Positions 35,991-45,450 of a stretch of 64,000 bases of DNA are shown here, piece after piece. The notes under the pieces were generated by a model. It was not told the origin of the DNA, made no database searches, and saw only the letters and a list, made by a program, of their open reading frames with translations. The DNA lies in NCBI RefSeq assembly GCF_028735875.1, contig NZ_CP117834.1, positions 1,910,001 to 1,974,000 on the forward strand. Reading direction: 5' to 3'. Source of the DNA: Shouchella hunanensis (lineage in GTDB: Bacteria; Bacillota; Bacilli; Bacillales; Bacillaceae_D). Made by a program: the position numbers and the translations under genes. Each line of letters opens with the position of its first letter. Within the stretch, counting starts at the first letter, position 1.

Positions 35991-36911
35991 CTATTCTTTT
36001 ACTGCTCCAATCATCATTCCAGATATTAAAAACCGTTGTAAAAACGGATAAACCAACACAATTGGGACGGTAGCGACAACAATTGTAGCAAGTTGAATGG
36101 TCTGGGAGGATGTCGGGATAATGACTGATCCGACGACATTTTGCATATTAGCCGCTTGTTGCTGAACAATAATTTCGTACAGTTTCATTTGAATCGGATA
36201 AAGCGCTTCGTTCGTAATATACAAACGAGCGGTCATAAAATCATTCCATTGGTAAACCCCATTAAAAAGAGCAATAACGGCTAGTACAGGTGTTGATAAC
36301 GGTAAGATGATTTGTAAGAAAATGCGCCACACACCAGCGCCATCTATACGTGCCGACTCCTCCAAAGAAGTCGGAATCTCTCTGAAAAAATTCATGAGAA
36401 TAAGCATGTTGTAAAAGCTGAAAAGAGCAGGAATAATGTAAACTAAAAAGTTATCAAGTAACCCTAATGAGCGCATTAGTAAATAGATTGGTATCATACC
36501 GCCACTGAAAAACATCGTCCCGACACCAAGGGCAATAAAGATCTTTCTTCCGATTAGGTCTTGTTTACTCATGGCGTAGGCAACCATCGCTGTAAAAAAG
36601 ACGGAGGTCGTTACACCGATAACGGTTTTTAATACAGAGATAAGAAATGCGTTCCAAATGCTAGGGTCGTTAAAGACAACCCGGTAAGCATCTAGAGAAA
36701 ACTGCTCTGGCCATAATCGAATCCCTGGCGTTGCAACGGAGGCAGAGCTGCTAAAAGAGCCAACAATGACATCCCAAATCGGAAAGATAATAATCGTTGT
36801 AAAGACGATCATGAAAAGAACGTTCAGTGTATTAAACAGACGGTTTTCTTTAATGCCGGCTGGTTTGTTACGTTTAGTAGGTACAGTTGATTTTGGTCGT
36901 AAAACAGCCAT
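35991..36911 (-). CDS. ABC sugar importer permease (LplC/YtcP type)
   Basis: 306 residues, six membrane segments, EAA loop EIPTSLEESARIDGAGVWRIF near residue 185 that docks to the ATPase. N-terminal VFTTIIIFPIWDVIVGSFS typical of the LplC group. Co-operonic with lplB-like and the binding protein. Confidence 0.92.
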   Translation of the reverse strand: MAVLRPKSTVPTKRNKPAGIKENRLFNTLNVLFMIVFTTIIIFPIWDVIVGSFSSSASVATPGIRLWPEQFSLDAYRVVFNDPSIWNAFLISVLKTVIGVTTSVFFTAMVAYAMSKQDLIGRKIFIALGVGTMFFSGGMIPIYLLMRSLGLLDNFLVYIIPALFSFYNMLILMNFFREIPTSLEESARIDGAGVWRIFLQIILPLSTPVLAVIALFNGVYQWNDFMTARLYITNEALYPIQMKLYEIIVQQQAANMQNVVGSVIIPTSSQTIQLATIVVATVPIVLVYPFLQRFLISGMMIGAVKE

Positions 36912-36926
36912 AGCACATGCCTCCTT

Positions 36927-37844
36927 TTAAAAGATAGAACGATTGTTAAGCTTTTTCGTGATTTTATGTGTAATGATAACAAGAATAAGAGAGATAATGG
37001 ATATCGCTAAACCAACCGCTGTGGCATAAGAGAAATCGCCTTGTACAAGACCAATCTTGTAAACGTATGAATCAATCACCTCTGCTCGAGAAGCATTTAA
37101 CGGATTAATTAACACAAGTGTTTGATCTAGATTGGAGCCAAGCAAGCCACCCACAGCTAAAACGAACATAAGCGCGATAATAAAGGACATTAGTGGAAGG
37201 GTGATGTGCCAGATTTGTTGGAGCTTAGTGGCACCATCGATTTTTGCAGCCTCATAATAGGTTGGATCAATGCTTGCCATCGTAGCGAGATAAATGATCG
37301 TTCCCCAGCCAACGCTTTTCCATACATCAGATAAAACCGCAATCATCCAGTAGCTTTGTGCTTCAACAAGAAAGTTCCGCGGTTCATCAAGGATGCCAAT
37401 GGTCATTAAAAAGCTGTTTAACAAGCCCGTTGTAGAAAGCCAGCTCGTTAACATACCGCCAACGACGATCCATGATAAGAAGTGAGGGAGGTACGAGATT
37501 GTCTGAACCGAACGCTTAAATAAGCCAGCCTTTAGTTCAAAGATTAAAATGGCCAAAAGGATGGGTGCTGTAAATCCAATCAGTAGCTTCAGAAAGCTGA
37601 TTGCTAACGTGTTACGAACAGCGCTCCAAAAAAACGGATCACTAAAGGCAATTTTGAAATTGTTTAAGCCTACCCATGGTGCAGAAGAAATCGTGTCTGT
37701 AACGGAAAAGCTTTTAAACGCGACGACAATTCCGTAGATGGGAATATACGTAAAAATAATCATAAAAATGACGCCAGGTATAACCATAAGTTGTAGCGGT
37801 AGTTGCTGTTTATATCGTTTCAGAAAATTAGGTTTCACTTTCAA
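36927..37844 (-). CDS. ABC sugar importer permease (LplB/YtcP-partner type)
   Basis: 305 residues with six membrane segments; LMVIPGVIFMIIFTYIPIYG start and EAA loop DPTYYEAAKIDGATKLQQIWHITLP near residue 190. First structural gene of the operon after the LacI regulator; a cre site and a LacI-type operator lie in its leader. The missing ATPase is presumably a shared MsmX-type protein, as for B. subtilis LplABC-like systems. Confidence 0.92.
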   Translation of the reverse strand: MKVKPNFLKRYKQQLPLQLMVIPGVIFMIIFTYIPIYGIVVAFKSFSVTDTISSAPWVGLNNFKIAFSDPFFWSAVRNTLAISFLKLLIGFTAPILLAILIFELKAGLFKRSVQTISYLPHFLSWIVVGGMLTSWLSTTGLLNSFLMTIGILDEPRNFLVEAQSYWMIAVLSDVWKSVGWGTIIYLATMASIDPTYYEAAKIDGATKLQQIWHITLPLMSFIIALMFVLAVGGLLGSNLDQTLVLINPLNASRAEVIDSYVYKIGLVQGDFSYATAVGLAISIISLILVIITHKITKKLNNRSIF

Positions 37845-37868
37845 TGTAAGTCAGTCCTCCTCCTCTTT

Positions 37869-37884
37869 ATAAAAGCGCTTTCAA
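37869..37884 (-). promoter_or_regulatory. cre site in the lacI-lplB intergenic region
   Basis: Minus strand TTGAAAGCGCTTTTAT matches the cre consensus with one mismatch, 25 bp before the permease start. Predicts glucose repression of the importer and GH2. Confidence 0.65.
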
Positions 37885-37887
37885 CAT

Positions 37888-37910
37888 AATGTTAACGTTA
37901 TCATTTTGAG
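37888..37910 (-). promoter_or_regulatory. LacI-type operator, copy 2 (before the importer genes)
   Basis: 23 bp identical to the site upstream of the regulator gene (38910-38932); core TGATAACGTTAACA is nearly palindromic around AACGTT, as expected for a LacI-family dimer. Confidence 0.8.
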
Positions 37911-37923
37911 CAAGAATCTGCTT

Positions 37924-38892
37924 TCAAGAATGAATGGCTTGAAATACAGAATTATTGACGCGTAAAACAGGGCTAATCATTCGTTGTGTCAGTGCTACAT
38001 CGGGTGACTCAATCCGCTGAACAAGGATAGTAGCAAGTTCTTTCCCAACTTCGTATACAGGCTGATGGATTGTTGTAATTTTTGGGTCTGTTAAGAGTTC
38101 GTAGCCTAATCCATCAAAGCCTGCGATGGACAAATCATGAGGTACGTTTTTCTTTAACAAACGTGCAGCTCGAATGGCTCCTAGCGCTAGCTCATCGCTC
38201 ATGCAAAATAAAGCAGTCATGTGAGTACGCTCAAACAATTCAATGGTCTTTAGATAACCAATATCCTCTTTGTTCTCAGCGAACTCGATTTTATCTGAAG
38301 AAAACGAAATACCATTGTCCAGTAAGGCTTGTTTGTAGCCGTTAATCCGATCAGAAACGAATTGTCTGTTCTCGTTAATAACGATCAAACCAATGTCTTT
38401 ATGGCCAAGTTTAATTAAATAAGTAACCATTTCGTAGGCACCTTGATAGTTATCGACATCCACCCAATCATAAGTAGGTAATGAGTGTCCGAATAAGACA
38501 GTAGGAACATCAAATTTTTCGTCTAGAAGGGCTTCTTGATCTGCGGTAACACTCATTGCAATAATGCCATCACACTTGTATGGATAATCCCATTCTCGAC
38601 GAACTAAAAAAGAATAGTGTTGCTTGCTTAATTCGTCACTAACACCAGCTAGAAAGTTCATCGCAAAAGGGTTGGTCAATTGTATGTCCTGTGAAATAAA
38701 AATATGTATGACTCGCGTTTTCTTGGTAACGAGCGCTTTAGCTGCTTGATTGCCTTGATATTGTAGCTCTCCTATTACTTTTAACACTTTCTCTCTCGTT
38801 TTTTCTTTTACGAGTTCCGGTGTATTAATCACTCTTGACACAGTGATAGTGGAGACACCTGCTGCCTTTGCGACTTCTTTCATATTTGCCAT
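37924..38892 (-). CDS. LacI-family transcriptional regulator
   Basis: 322 residues: N-terminal LacI HTH (MKEVAKAAGVSTITVSRVIN), hinge, then a periplasmic-binding-like effector domain with GIIAMSV, DNYQGAYEMVTYLIKLGHKDIG and FCMSDELALGAIRAA. ATG 38883 has better ribosome-site spacing (GAAGGA) than ATG 38892, three codons upstream. Two identical operator copies, before its own gene and before the importer, indicate autoregulation and control of the importer-GH2 operon. Confidence 0.92.
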   Translation of the reverse strand: MANMKEVAKAAGVSTITVSRVINTPELVKEKTREKVLKVIGELQYQGNQAAKALVTKKTRVIHIFISQDIQLTNPFAMNFLAGVSDELSKQHYSFLVRREWDYPYKCDGIIAMSVTADQEALLDEKFDVPTVLFGHSLPTYDWVDVDNYQGAYEMVTYLIKLGHKDIGLIVINENRQFVSDRINGYKQALLDNGISFSSDKIEFAENKEDIGYLKTIELFERTHMTALFCMSDELALGAIRAARLLKKNVPHDLSIAGFDGLGYELLTDPKITTIHQPVYEVGKELATILVQRIESPDVALTQRMISPVLRVNNSVFQAIHS

Positions 38893-38909
38893 TCCTTCAC
38901 CAATCCTGA

Positions 38910-38932
38910 CTCAAAATGATAACGTTAACATT
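38910..38932 (-). promoter_or_regulatory. LacI-type operator, copy 1 (before the regulator gene)
   Basis: 23 bp identical to 37888-37910, 18-40 bp upstream of the lacI-type start. It lies in the 190-bp region shared with the divergent hutI, so it could also touch that promoter. Confidence 0.8.
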
Positions 38933-39081
38933 TTGAATTATATAGAGAGTGTGAGTAAGCGTCAACTCTTTTTTGAAAATAAAGATAAAAAGGACCGATT
39001 AAAGGAAAACAGCTCTTCATCACGAAAAGTATTTGTATAGAGTACGGTTAGAAATACAGTGTTGTTGTAAAGGAGGGGAAG

Positions 39082-40365
39082 ATGGTGAATTCAAATCGAA
39101 TGGTCATACGACATGCACGTCAGCTCGTAACAAATGAAGCGAGTCGTCCGTTAAAGGGACGTGAAATGGAAACAAATCTTAAAGTAATTGAAGATGGTGG
39201 CGTATGGATTGAGAATGGATTAATTAAAAAAGTGGGAACGGATAAAGAGGTGTGGAAAGCGGTATGTGATCATGGACAAACGAAGCTTGTGACATTGATT
39301 GATGCAAGTCAGCATCTTGTTACGCCTGGTCTTGTTGATCCCCATACACATTTAGTGTTTGCAGGTAGTCGTGAAGATGAATTTGAAATGCGGTTACAAG
39401 GTGCGGCTTATATGGACATTATGAATGCAGGTGGAGGCATTCATCGTACAACGTCAGCAACAGCAGCAGCGACTGAAGAGGAACTAATGGCTGTTGGTAA
39501 AGAAAGGCTTGATCTCTTTTTACGTCATGGAGTGACAACCATTGAAGCAAAGAGTGGGTATGGACTGTCATTAGAAAATGAACGCAAGCAATTGGTAGTA
39601 GCAAAACGCTTGAATGCCATTCACCCTGTCACAATTGTATCAACCTTTATGGGGGCTCACGCTGTTCCGGAAGAATATAAAACAAATCAAGATACGTTCG
39701 TAGATAGGATTGTAGATAACATGATTCCTTCCATAGCGAGGGAAGGCTTGGCTCGATTTAATGATGTTTTTTGTGAAAAAGGCGTATTTACACCTGAACA
39801 ATCTAAGCGCATTTTAGAAGCTGGAAAAGCACACGGACTCATTCCGAAAATACATGCTGATGAAATCGTTTCGTATGGTGGGGCAGAGCTTGCTGCAGAC
39901 GTTGGCGCCATCTCTGCAGATCATCTTTTGAAGGTTTCTGATGAAGGGATAGAAAAAATGGCGGCTAAAGGTGTCATTGGTGTATTACTACCTGCAACTG
40001 CATTTTTCTTAATGGAACAACCAGCAAATGCTCGAAAAATGATTGCTAGCAATGTTGCTGTGGCACTGTCAACAGACCGAAATCCAGGGTCAAGCCCAAC
40101 TGAATCAATGCCGTTTGTCATGAACTTAGCTTGTTTAACAATGGGAATGACACCCAAAGAAGTTCTTACTGCGGCAACAATAAATGCTGCGAGTGCTATT
40201 GGCGAAGAACAAGTAGTTGGAAGTTTGGAACCGGGAAAAAGAGCTGATCTTGTGTTTTGGAATGCACCAAATTATACGTATTTACAATACCATGTTGGCG
40301 TCAATATGGTAGACAAAGTGTTTAAAGACGGCAAGCTTGTTGTTACGAATGGAGTAGTCATTTAA
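39082..40365 (+). CDS. hutI: Imidazolonepropionase (HutI)
   Basis: 427 residues of the amidohydrolase superfamily. Metal and substrate motifs: VDPHTHLVFAG (His-x-His, ~residue 85), TTIEAKSGYGLSLENE, KIHADEI (His ~250) and LSTDRNPGSSPTESMP (Asp ~325). Converts imidazolonepropionate to N-formimino-L-glutamate. Ribosome site AAGGAGGGG. First gene of a four-gene operon with hutU; no hutH in this window. Confidence 0.95.
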   Translation: MVNSNRMVIRHARQLVTNEASRPLKGREMETNLKVIEDGGVWIENGLIKKVGTDKEVWKAVCDHGQTKLVTLIDASQHLVTPGLVDPHTHLVFAGSREDEFEMRLQGAAYMDIMNAGGGIHRTTSATAAATEEELMAVGKERLDLFLRHGVTTIEAKSGYGLSLENERKQLVVAKRLNAIHPVTIVSTFMGAHAVPEEYKTNQDTFVDRIVDNMIPSIAREGLARFNDVFCEKGVFTPEQSKRILEAGKAHGLIPKIHADEIVSYGGAELAADVGAISADHLLKVSDEGIEKMAAKGVIGVLLPATAFFLMEQPANARKMIASNVAVALSTDRNPGSSPTESMPFVMNLACLTMGMTPKEVLTAATINAASAIGEEQVVGSLEPGKRADLVFWNAPNYTYLQYHVGVNMVDKVFKDGKLVVTNGVVI

Positions 40366-40386
40366 CTCGTTAAGGGGGCTAATTTA

Positions 40387-42060
40387 ATGAAGAAACAAAC
40401 TGGACAGCGCACAGTACGTGCACCAAGAGGGAATCAGTTGCAATGCAAGGGATGGGCTCAAGAAGCTGCAATGCGGATGCTGCTTAATAACCTTGATCCA
40501 GAAGTTGCTGAAGACCCTGACCACTTGATTGTCTATGGTGGAATCGGTAAGGCGGCTCGGGATTGGAGAAGTTTTGACCAGCTTATTGCTTCATTAAAAG
40601 AGCTAGATAATGATGAAACGCTCCTCGTACAGTCTGGCAAACCAGTGGGATTGTTCCGCACCCATGAAGCTGCACCAAGAGTGTTGATTGCTAACTCTAA
40701 CTTAGTTCCATCGTGGGCAACCTGGGATCACTTTTATGATCTTGAGGAGAAAGGGTTAATGATGTACGGTCAAATGACAGCTGGAAGTTGGATTTATATT
40801 GGAGCGCAAGGCATATTACAAGGCACGTATTTAAGCTTTATTGAAGCAGGAAAGAAAGCGTTTGGAACGCCAGATTTAACAGGTCGTTTTATTGTAACTG
40901 GCGGGATGGGCGGAATGAGCGGTGCCCAGCCATTAGCAGGAAAAATGGCAAACGCTGTTATTCTTGTGGTCGAGGTCGATCGATCTCGAATTGAAAGGAA
41001 GATGAAAGAAGGTTACTGTGATGTTCTCGTTGAGTCGTTAGACGAAGCACTAAAGCTTGTTGAAAAGTTCACTTCTAGTGGTCAGCCAGCTTCAATTGGT
41101 CTTGTAGGAAATTGTGCTGATGTGCTGCCGGCGCTTGTAGAAAAAGGGGTGACCCCGGACTTTGTTACCGACCAAACAAGCGCCCACGATCCTCTGAACG
41201 GGTATGTTCCAAATGGGTTAACCCTTGCTGAAGCGAATGAATTAAGAGAAAACGATCCGAAAGCATACGAAAAGCGCTCGATTGAAGCGATGGGGAAGCA
41301 TGTGCAAGCTATGCTTGATTTACAAAAAGCAGGAGCAGAAACATTTGATTACGGCAACAATATCCGCGCCTATGCAAAACAAGCAGGTGTCAGCAATGCA
41401 TTCCATATTCCTGGATTTGTACCAGCGTACATTCGACCTTTGTTTTGTGAAGGAAAAGGTCCCTTTAGATGGGCAGCCCTTTCAGGAAACCCAGAGGATA
41501 TATACACATTGGATCGACTTGCTTTAGAAATGTTTCGTGAAGATGAAGGTTTAGTGAACTGGATTAGAATGGCTCAAAAAATGGTGAAGTGGCAAGGCCT
41601 ACCGGCGCGAATTTGTTGGCTTGGCTATGGCGATCGTGATCGTTTTGCTCTAAGGGCTAATGAGATGGTTGCTAGTGGCGAACTGGAAGCACCAATCGTG
41701 TTTGGACGTGACCATCTTGATTGTGGCTCTGTAGCATCGCCAAATCGCGAAACAGAAGGAATGAAAGATGGCAGTGACGCTGTTGCAGATTGGCCCATTT
41801 TAAATGCTTTAATTAATACGGCTGGAGGGGCAAGCTGGGTTAGCGTTCACCATGGTGGCGGTGTCGGTATGGGCTATTCCGTTCATGCAGGACAAGTTCT
41901 AGTGGCTGATGGCAGTCAGTTAGCGAAGGAGCGGATAAAACGAGTGTTGATTTCAGATCCTGGTATGGGAATCGTTCGACACGTAGATGCAGGCTATGAT
42001 CGTGCATTGGATGTAGCAAATGAAAAAGGCGTTCATATTCCGCTTAAGAAGGGTGATTAA
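40387..42060 (+). CDS. hutU: Urocanate hydratase (HutU)
   Basis: 557 residues, the usual urocanase length. NAD-binding [13 protein letters not shown] (~175) and conserved [15 protein letters not shown] around residue 355-370 near the catalytic region, [13 protein letters not shown] and [11 protein letters not shown] at the C-terminus. Adds water to urocanate to give imidazolonepropionate. Lies 21 bp after hutI. Confidence 0.96.
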   Translation: MKKQTGQRTVRAPRGNQLQCKGWAQEAAMRMLLNNLDPEVAEDPDHLIVYGGIGKAARDWRSFDQLIASLKELDNDETLLVQSGKPVGLFRTHEAAPRVLIANSNLVPSWATWDHFYDLEEKGLMMYGQMTAGSWIYIGAQGILQGTYLSFIEAGKKAFGTPDLTGRFIVTGGMGGMSGAQPLAGKMANAVILVVEVDRSRIERKMKEGYCDVLVESLDEALKLVEKFTSSGQPASIGLVGNCADVLPALVEKGVTPDFVTDQTSAHDPLNGYVPNGLTLAEANELRENDPKAYEKRSIEAMGKHVQAMLDLQKAGAETFDYGNNIRAYAKQAGVSNAFHIPGFVPAYIRPLFCEGKGPFRWAALSGNPEDIYTLDRLALEMFREDEGLVNWIRMAQKMVKWQGLPARICWLGYGDRDRFALRANEMVASGELEAPIVFGRDHLDCGSVASPNRETEGMKDGSDAVADWPILNALINTAGGASWVSVHHGGGVGMGYSVHAGQVLVADGSQLAKERIKRVLISDPGMGIVRHVDAGYDRALDVANEKGVHIPLKKGD

Positions 42061-42061
42061 G

Positions 42062-43321
42062 ATGAATGTAAAAACAGTAACCATTAATGGGAAAAGGTTA
42101 AGCAACTCCATTCATGAATTAAGTCAATTTGGACAGAATGATGGAGGTGGATTAGATCGTACAACGTTTACCGATTCAGAGCTGAAGGCACGAGACTGGT
42201 TAAAAGAACAATTGAGCAAACTTAATGTGCACGTGCATACTGATGAAGCAGCAAATATATGGGGAAAACGTGTCGGCCAAAAGAAGAGAAGCATTGTGTG
42301 TGGCTCTCATATTGATACGGTTCCGAATGGAGGGAAATTCGACGGGGCTCTCGGCGTATTAATTGGGTTAGAAATATTGCGCACATTAGAAGAAAACGAA
42401 ATTGAAACCGAACACGATGTTGAGTTAGTATCTTTTAGTGCCGAGGAGCCGAACCCGTTTGGTCTCTCGACTTTTGGGAGTCGTGCAATGGCTGGAAAAC
42501 TAACGGCAGAACAGATAAAAGGGGTTAGAAATGCAGATGGTATGAGGCTTATCGATGCGTTAGAAAGGGCTGGTGGCAACGCTGCACAATTTGATCACTG
42601 TGTGCGAAGAGAAAACGATCTGCTAGCTTATCTTGAAGTTCATATTGAACAAGGTAAGCGTTTAATAGACGCTCAAGTACCTCTTGGAATAGTAACGGGG
42701 ATTACAGGAATTTATCGTGAAGAGCTAACGATAAAAGGGGTTCCGAATCATGCAGGCACAACCGTAATGACAGATCGTACCGATGCCCTTGTAGCTGCAG
42801 CAGAATTGATTCTAGCAGTAAAGAATGTCTGCACGGATTTCCCAAAAGCCGAACTTGTTGGAACAGTTGGACAAATACACGTTTTGCCGAACGCTACCAA
42901 CATTATTCCTGGAGAAGTGGTACTAGCAGTAGAGATTCGAGGAGAGAAAACCGAGGATTTGCAAAAAGTTCAACAGGAGCTTCAAGAGAAAAAAGCTTAT
43001 GTAGAAACAACTTATGGTGTTCAGATCGAGACAAAAGTAAGGCTGAATCAAGCTCCTGTAGCAATGAGTGAAAACGTCATGACTGTCATGGAACGACAAG
43101 CAGAAATTGGAGGGTTTCCTACGATGCGCTTGGGCAGCATGGCGGGTCATGATGCAGCTCATATGGCATCTCTTACGTCTGCTGGAATGATCTTTGTTCC
43201 TAGTGTAGCTGGAAAAAGTCACTGCCCTGAAGAAGAAAGTAAGATGGAGGATATTGAAAAAGCTGCAAATGTTTGTTTGCGTACGCTTTTGGAGATTGAT
43301 CGAGAAGGAGGAAGTATGTGA
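42062..43321 (+). CDS. M20-family amidase (N-carbamoyl amino acid/allantoate amidohydrolase-like) in the hut operon
   Basis: 419 residues from ATG 42062, one base after the hutU stop (AAGAAGGGTGATTAAG upstream). Two-zinc ligands of the family are intact: VCGSHIDTVPNGGKFDG (His, Asp), FSAEEPNPFG (Glu), YLEVHIEQG (His) and GKSHCPEEE (His near the C-terminus). Relatives remove carbamoyl or similar groups from amino acids. Here it probably replaces HutG by removing formyl (or formimino plus amide) from the glutamate derivative; this is inference from operon position. Overlaps the next gene by one base. Confidence 0.85.
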   Translation: MNVKTVTINGKRLSNSIHELSQFGQNDGGGLDRTTFTDSELKARDWLKEQLSKLNVHVHTDEAANIWGKRVGQKKRSIVCGSHIDTVPNGGKFDGALGVLIGLEILRTLEENEIETEHDVELVSFSAEEPNPFGLSTFGSRAMAGKLTAEQIKGVRNADGMRLIDALERAGGNAAQFDHCVRRENDLLAYLEVHIEQGKRLIDAQVPLGIVTGITGIYREELTIKGVPNHAGTTVMTDRTDALVAAAELILAVKNVCTDFPKAELVGTVGQIHVLPNATNIIPGEVVLAVEIRGEKTEDLQKVQQELQEKKAYVETTYGVQIETKVRLNQAPVAMSENVMTVMERQAEIGGFPTMRLGSMAGHDAAHMASLTSAGMIFVPSVAGKSHCPEEESKMEDIEKAANVCLRTLLEIDREGGSM

Positions 43322-44634
43322 TGATACTGTATCATGCAGATTCAGTCTATACGAACGGCGCGTTTCAAAAAAACTACGCAGTGCTCGTAAAGGGTGATGT
43401 CATTCACGATATTGGTCCTTTTGACAAATTAATTGAAACCTATCGCGAGGTCTCAAAGATCGAATGGGCAGGAAAAGCGATTGTTCCAGGGACTGTGAAT
43501 GCCCACAATCATTCGTTTCAAAGCTTGTTAAGGGGGATAGCTGTAGACCGGCCATTTTTAGAATGGCGTGATCAAGCGCTTTACAAGTATACGCCTCTTT
43601 TAGACGAAGAAGCGATTTATACAGGTGCGCTATTCGCATTTGGAGAAATGGTAAAGTACGGTGTAACAACAGTAAGTGATTTCTTTTATGTACATAACAA
43701 TGGAGTGAAAACAGATGAAGCCGTGATTCAAGCGGCTATAGACGTTGGTATTCGCTTAGTATTTGCTAGAACCATGTATGATTGGGATGGGGCACCATCA
43801 AGTTATCAAGAGTCTGTAACAGATGCTACGAAGCGTACGAGGGAACTAGCGATTAAGTATCAGAATCATCCTATGGTTGATGTTCATCCAGCTCCTCACA
43901 GTCCCCATGCTGCTTCTCCAGAAATGATTCAAGCAGGTCATAAACTAGCCAAAGAATTGCAAACCCCTTTTCATATACATGTTTCGGAGGAAATGTTTGA
44001 AGTGGAGGAAACGTTAGAGAAATATAATAAACGACCGGTTCATTATTTAGATTCATTAGGAGTCGTGGATGAAAGCATGCTAGCTATCCATTTGGTTTGG
44101 CTCGATCAATCAGAAATTGATTTGCTTGGAAGCAAAAAGACTGGCCTTGCTTATTGTCCATCAAGCAATATGTTTCTTTCAGATGGCATTACTCGCATAC
44201 CTGAACTTGTACGTTCTGGCGTACGCGTTAGTCTTGGGAGCGATGGAGCATGTAGTAATAATCGAATAAGCGTATTTGAAGAGATGCGTATGTGCTCACT
44301 GTTACAAAAGGTAAAAACTCTTGATGGCACATGCATGACAGCAGATCAAGTTTTTCAGATGGGAACGAAAAATGGTGCTGACTTATTGCAAGTAGATACA
44401 GGCGAGCTTGTGATTGGCAAAAAAGCGGATTTCCTTGCAGTAGACACAAGCGACCTTTCTCTTTTGCCAAAGCATGAGCTCTTCGCAAATCTTGTTTACG
44501 CAATGCAGCCAACAGCCATCACAGATGTCGTTGTAGCAGGTAAATCAGTGGTACAAAACAGAACCGTGCAAACCGTTTCTGAACAGATGATTGTTAAAAA
44601 GGTTGATCATCTATTTGAAAAGTGGGGAACCTAA
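43321..44634 (+). CDS. Amidohydrolase, candidate formimidoylglutamate deiminase (HutF-like)
   Basis: 437 residues from ATG 43321 (GGAGG nine bases upstream), overlapping the previous stop. ATZ/TRZ-like amidohydrolase: VNAHNHSFQSLLRG (His-x-His ~60), TPFHIHVSEE (His-x-His ~215), AIHLVWL (His ~250) and LGSDGACSNN (Asp ~305). The EMVKYGVTTVSDFFYVHN stretch resembles HutF, while the CPSSNMFLSDG section is closer to general deaminases, so substrate is uncertain. In this operon the natural role is deimination of N-formiminoglutamate. Confidence 0.75.
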   Translation: MILYHADSVYTNGAFQKNYAVLVKGDVIHDIGPFDKLIETYREVSKIEWAGKAIVPGTVNAHNHSFQSLLRGIAVDRPFLEWRDQALYKYTPLLDEEAIYTGALFAFGEMVKYGVTTVSDFFYVHNNGVKTDEAVIQAAIDVGIRLVFARTMYDWDGAPSSYQESVTDATKRTRELAIKYQNHPMVDVHPAPHSPHAASPEMIQAGHKLAKELQTPFHIHVSEEMFEVEETLEKYNKRPVHYLDSLGVVDESMLAIHLVWLDQSEIDLLGSKKTGLAYCPSSNMFLSDGITRIPELVRSGVRVSLGSDGACSNNRISVFEEMRMCSLLQKVKTLDGTCMTADQVFQMGTKNGADLLQVDTGELVIGKKADFLAVDTSDLSLLPKHELFANLVYAMQPTAITDVVVAGKSVVQNRTVQTVSEQMIVKKVDHLFEKWGT

Positions 44635-44646
44635 CACTCAAAATCA

Positions 44647-45213
44647 TTATTCTTCTGTAAGTGGACGACTTTCCCGACGAAACCATGTTCTTTTTGCTGC
44701 TTTCTTTTTAATGTAACCACCTTGAAAATTCCGCGTTTCGAATGAGACGACAAAGGCGTCTGGATCACACTCATTCACGATCGTCATAAACTCCTGTTCT
44801 CGATCACGCCGAGCGGTGCAATCCAGTCTTACACGTATCGACTCAATCCCTTCAACCGTTGTAAGCGCAACACTAAAATCGGCATCACGAAGGCGTTCTA
44901 TTAATGGTTTATGGTGGAAAGACGTGTTAACCTGAAGGGATACATAGCCAATTGCCAGTTTCTCCTCAACAATGGAGCCAAGGTACATCCCTAATCCAAA
45001 ACCAAGTGAATATGCGACCATGTTTAAGTGATTTGATAAATCGCTAAAAACAATGGATAAAGAAATGACGTGTACGCCGCCTTCTAGCGTCGCAAATAAA
45101 GCAGAACGTTCTTTTTCTCCTTTGACCATCATAAGCGTTCGCAATACAACAAGAGGCACATAAAGCAATTGTGCGCCTAAAATTAAAATAGGTTGCCAAA
45201 GCATTTGTTTCAC
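44647..45213 (-). CDS. UPF0316/DUF2179 membrane protein (YebE-like)
   Basis: 188 residues: three membrane segments in the first ~85 residues (LYVPLVVLRTLMMV, ISLSIVFSDLSN, VAYSLGFGLGMYLGSIVEEKLAIG) and a C-terminal DUF2179 domain, ALTTVEGIESIRVRLDCTARRDREQEF. Similar Bacillus proteins are linked to nucleotide-like ligand binding by the DUF2179 domain, but the role is unknown. Convergent with the hut operon. Confidence 0.85.
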   Translation of the reverse strand: MKQMLWQPILILGAQLLYVPLVVLRTLMMVKGEKERSALFATLEGGVHVISLSIVFSDLSNHLNMVAYSLGFGLGMYLGSIVEEKLAIGYVSLQVNTSFHHKPLIERLRDADFSVALTTVEGIESIRVRLDCTARRDREQEFMTIVNECDPDAFVVSFETRNFQGGYIKKKAAKRTWFRRESRPLTEE

Positions 45214-45380
45214 CTCTTTTAATCAAACAATTTCACTTTTAAAGTAGTGTGCAACGATACGCTGAAAGTATACATAATAAAGGGGGAAATAGGTTATATC
45301 GACAAGATACGGGTGATTATTTCCAGGGGAATAACTGAAATAGGGAGAAAGATGTCGATAGAAAGAGGGTAGTAAAATAG

Positions 45381-45425
45381 AAAAAAGACGAACCTCAATG
45401 GTCATGAGATTGTTCGTCTTTTTAC
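45381..45425. terminator. Terminator after the AI-2E family gene
   Basis: 12-bp stem AAAAAGACGAAC / GTTCGTCTTTTT with T-runs on both strands. The stretch from here back to 45213 has no other feature. Confidence 0.85.
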
Positions 45426-45450
45426 TATCTTCTTTATTTGTTAGCGTTCC

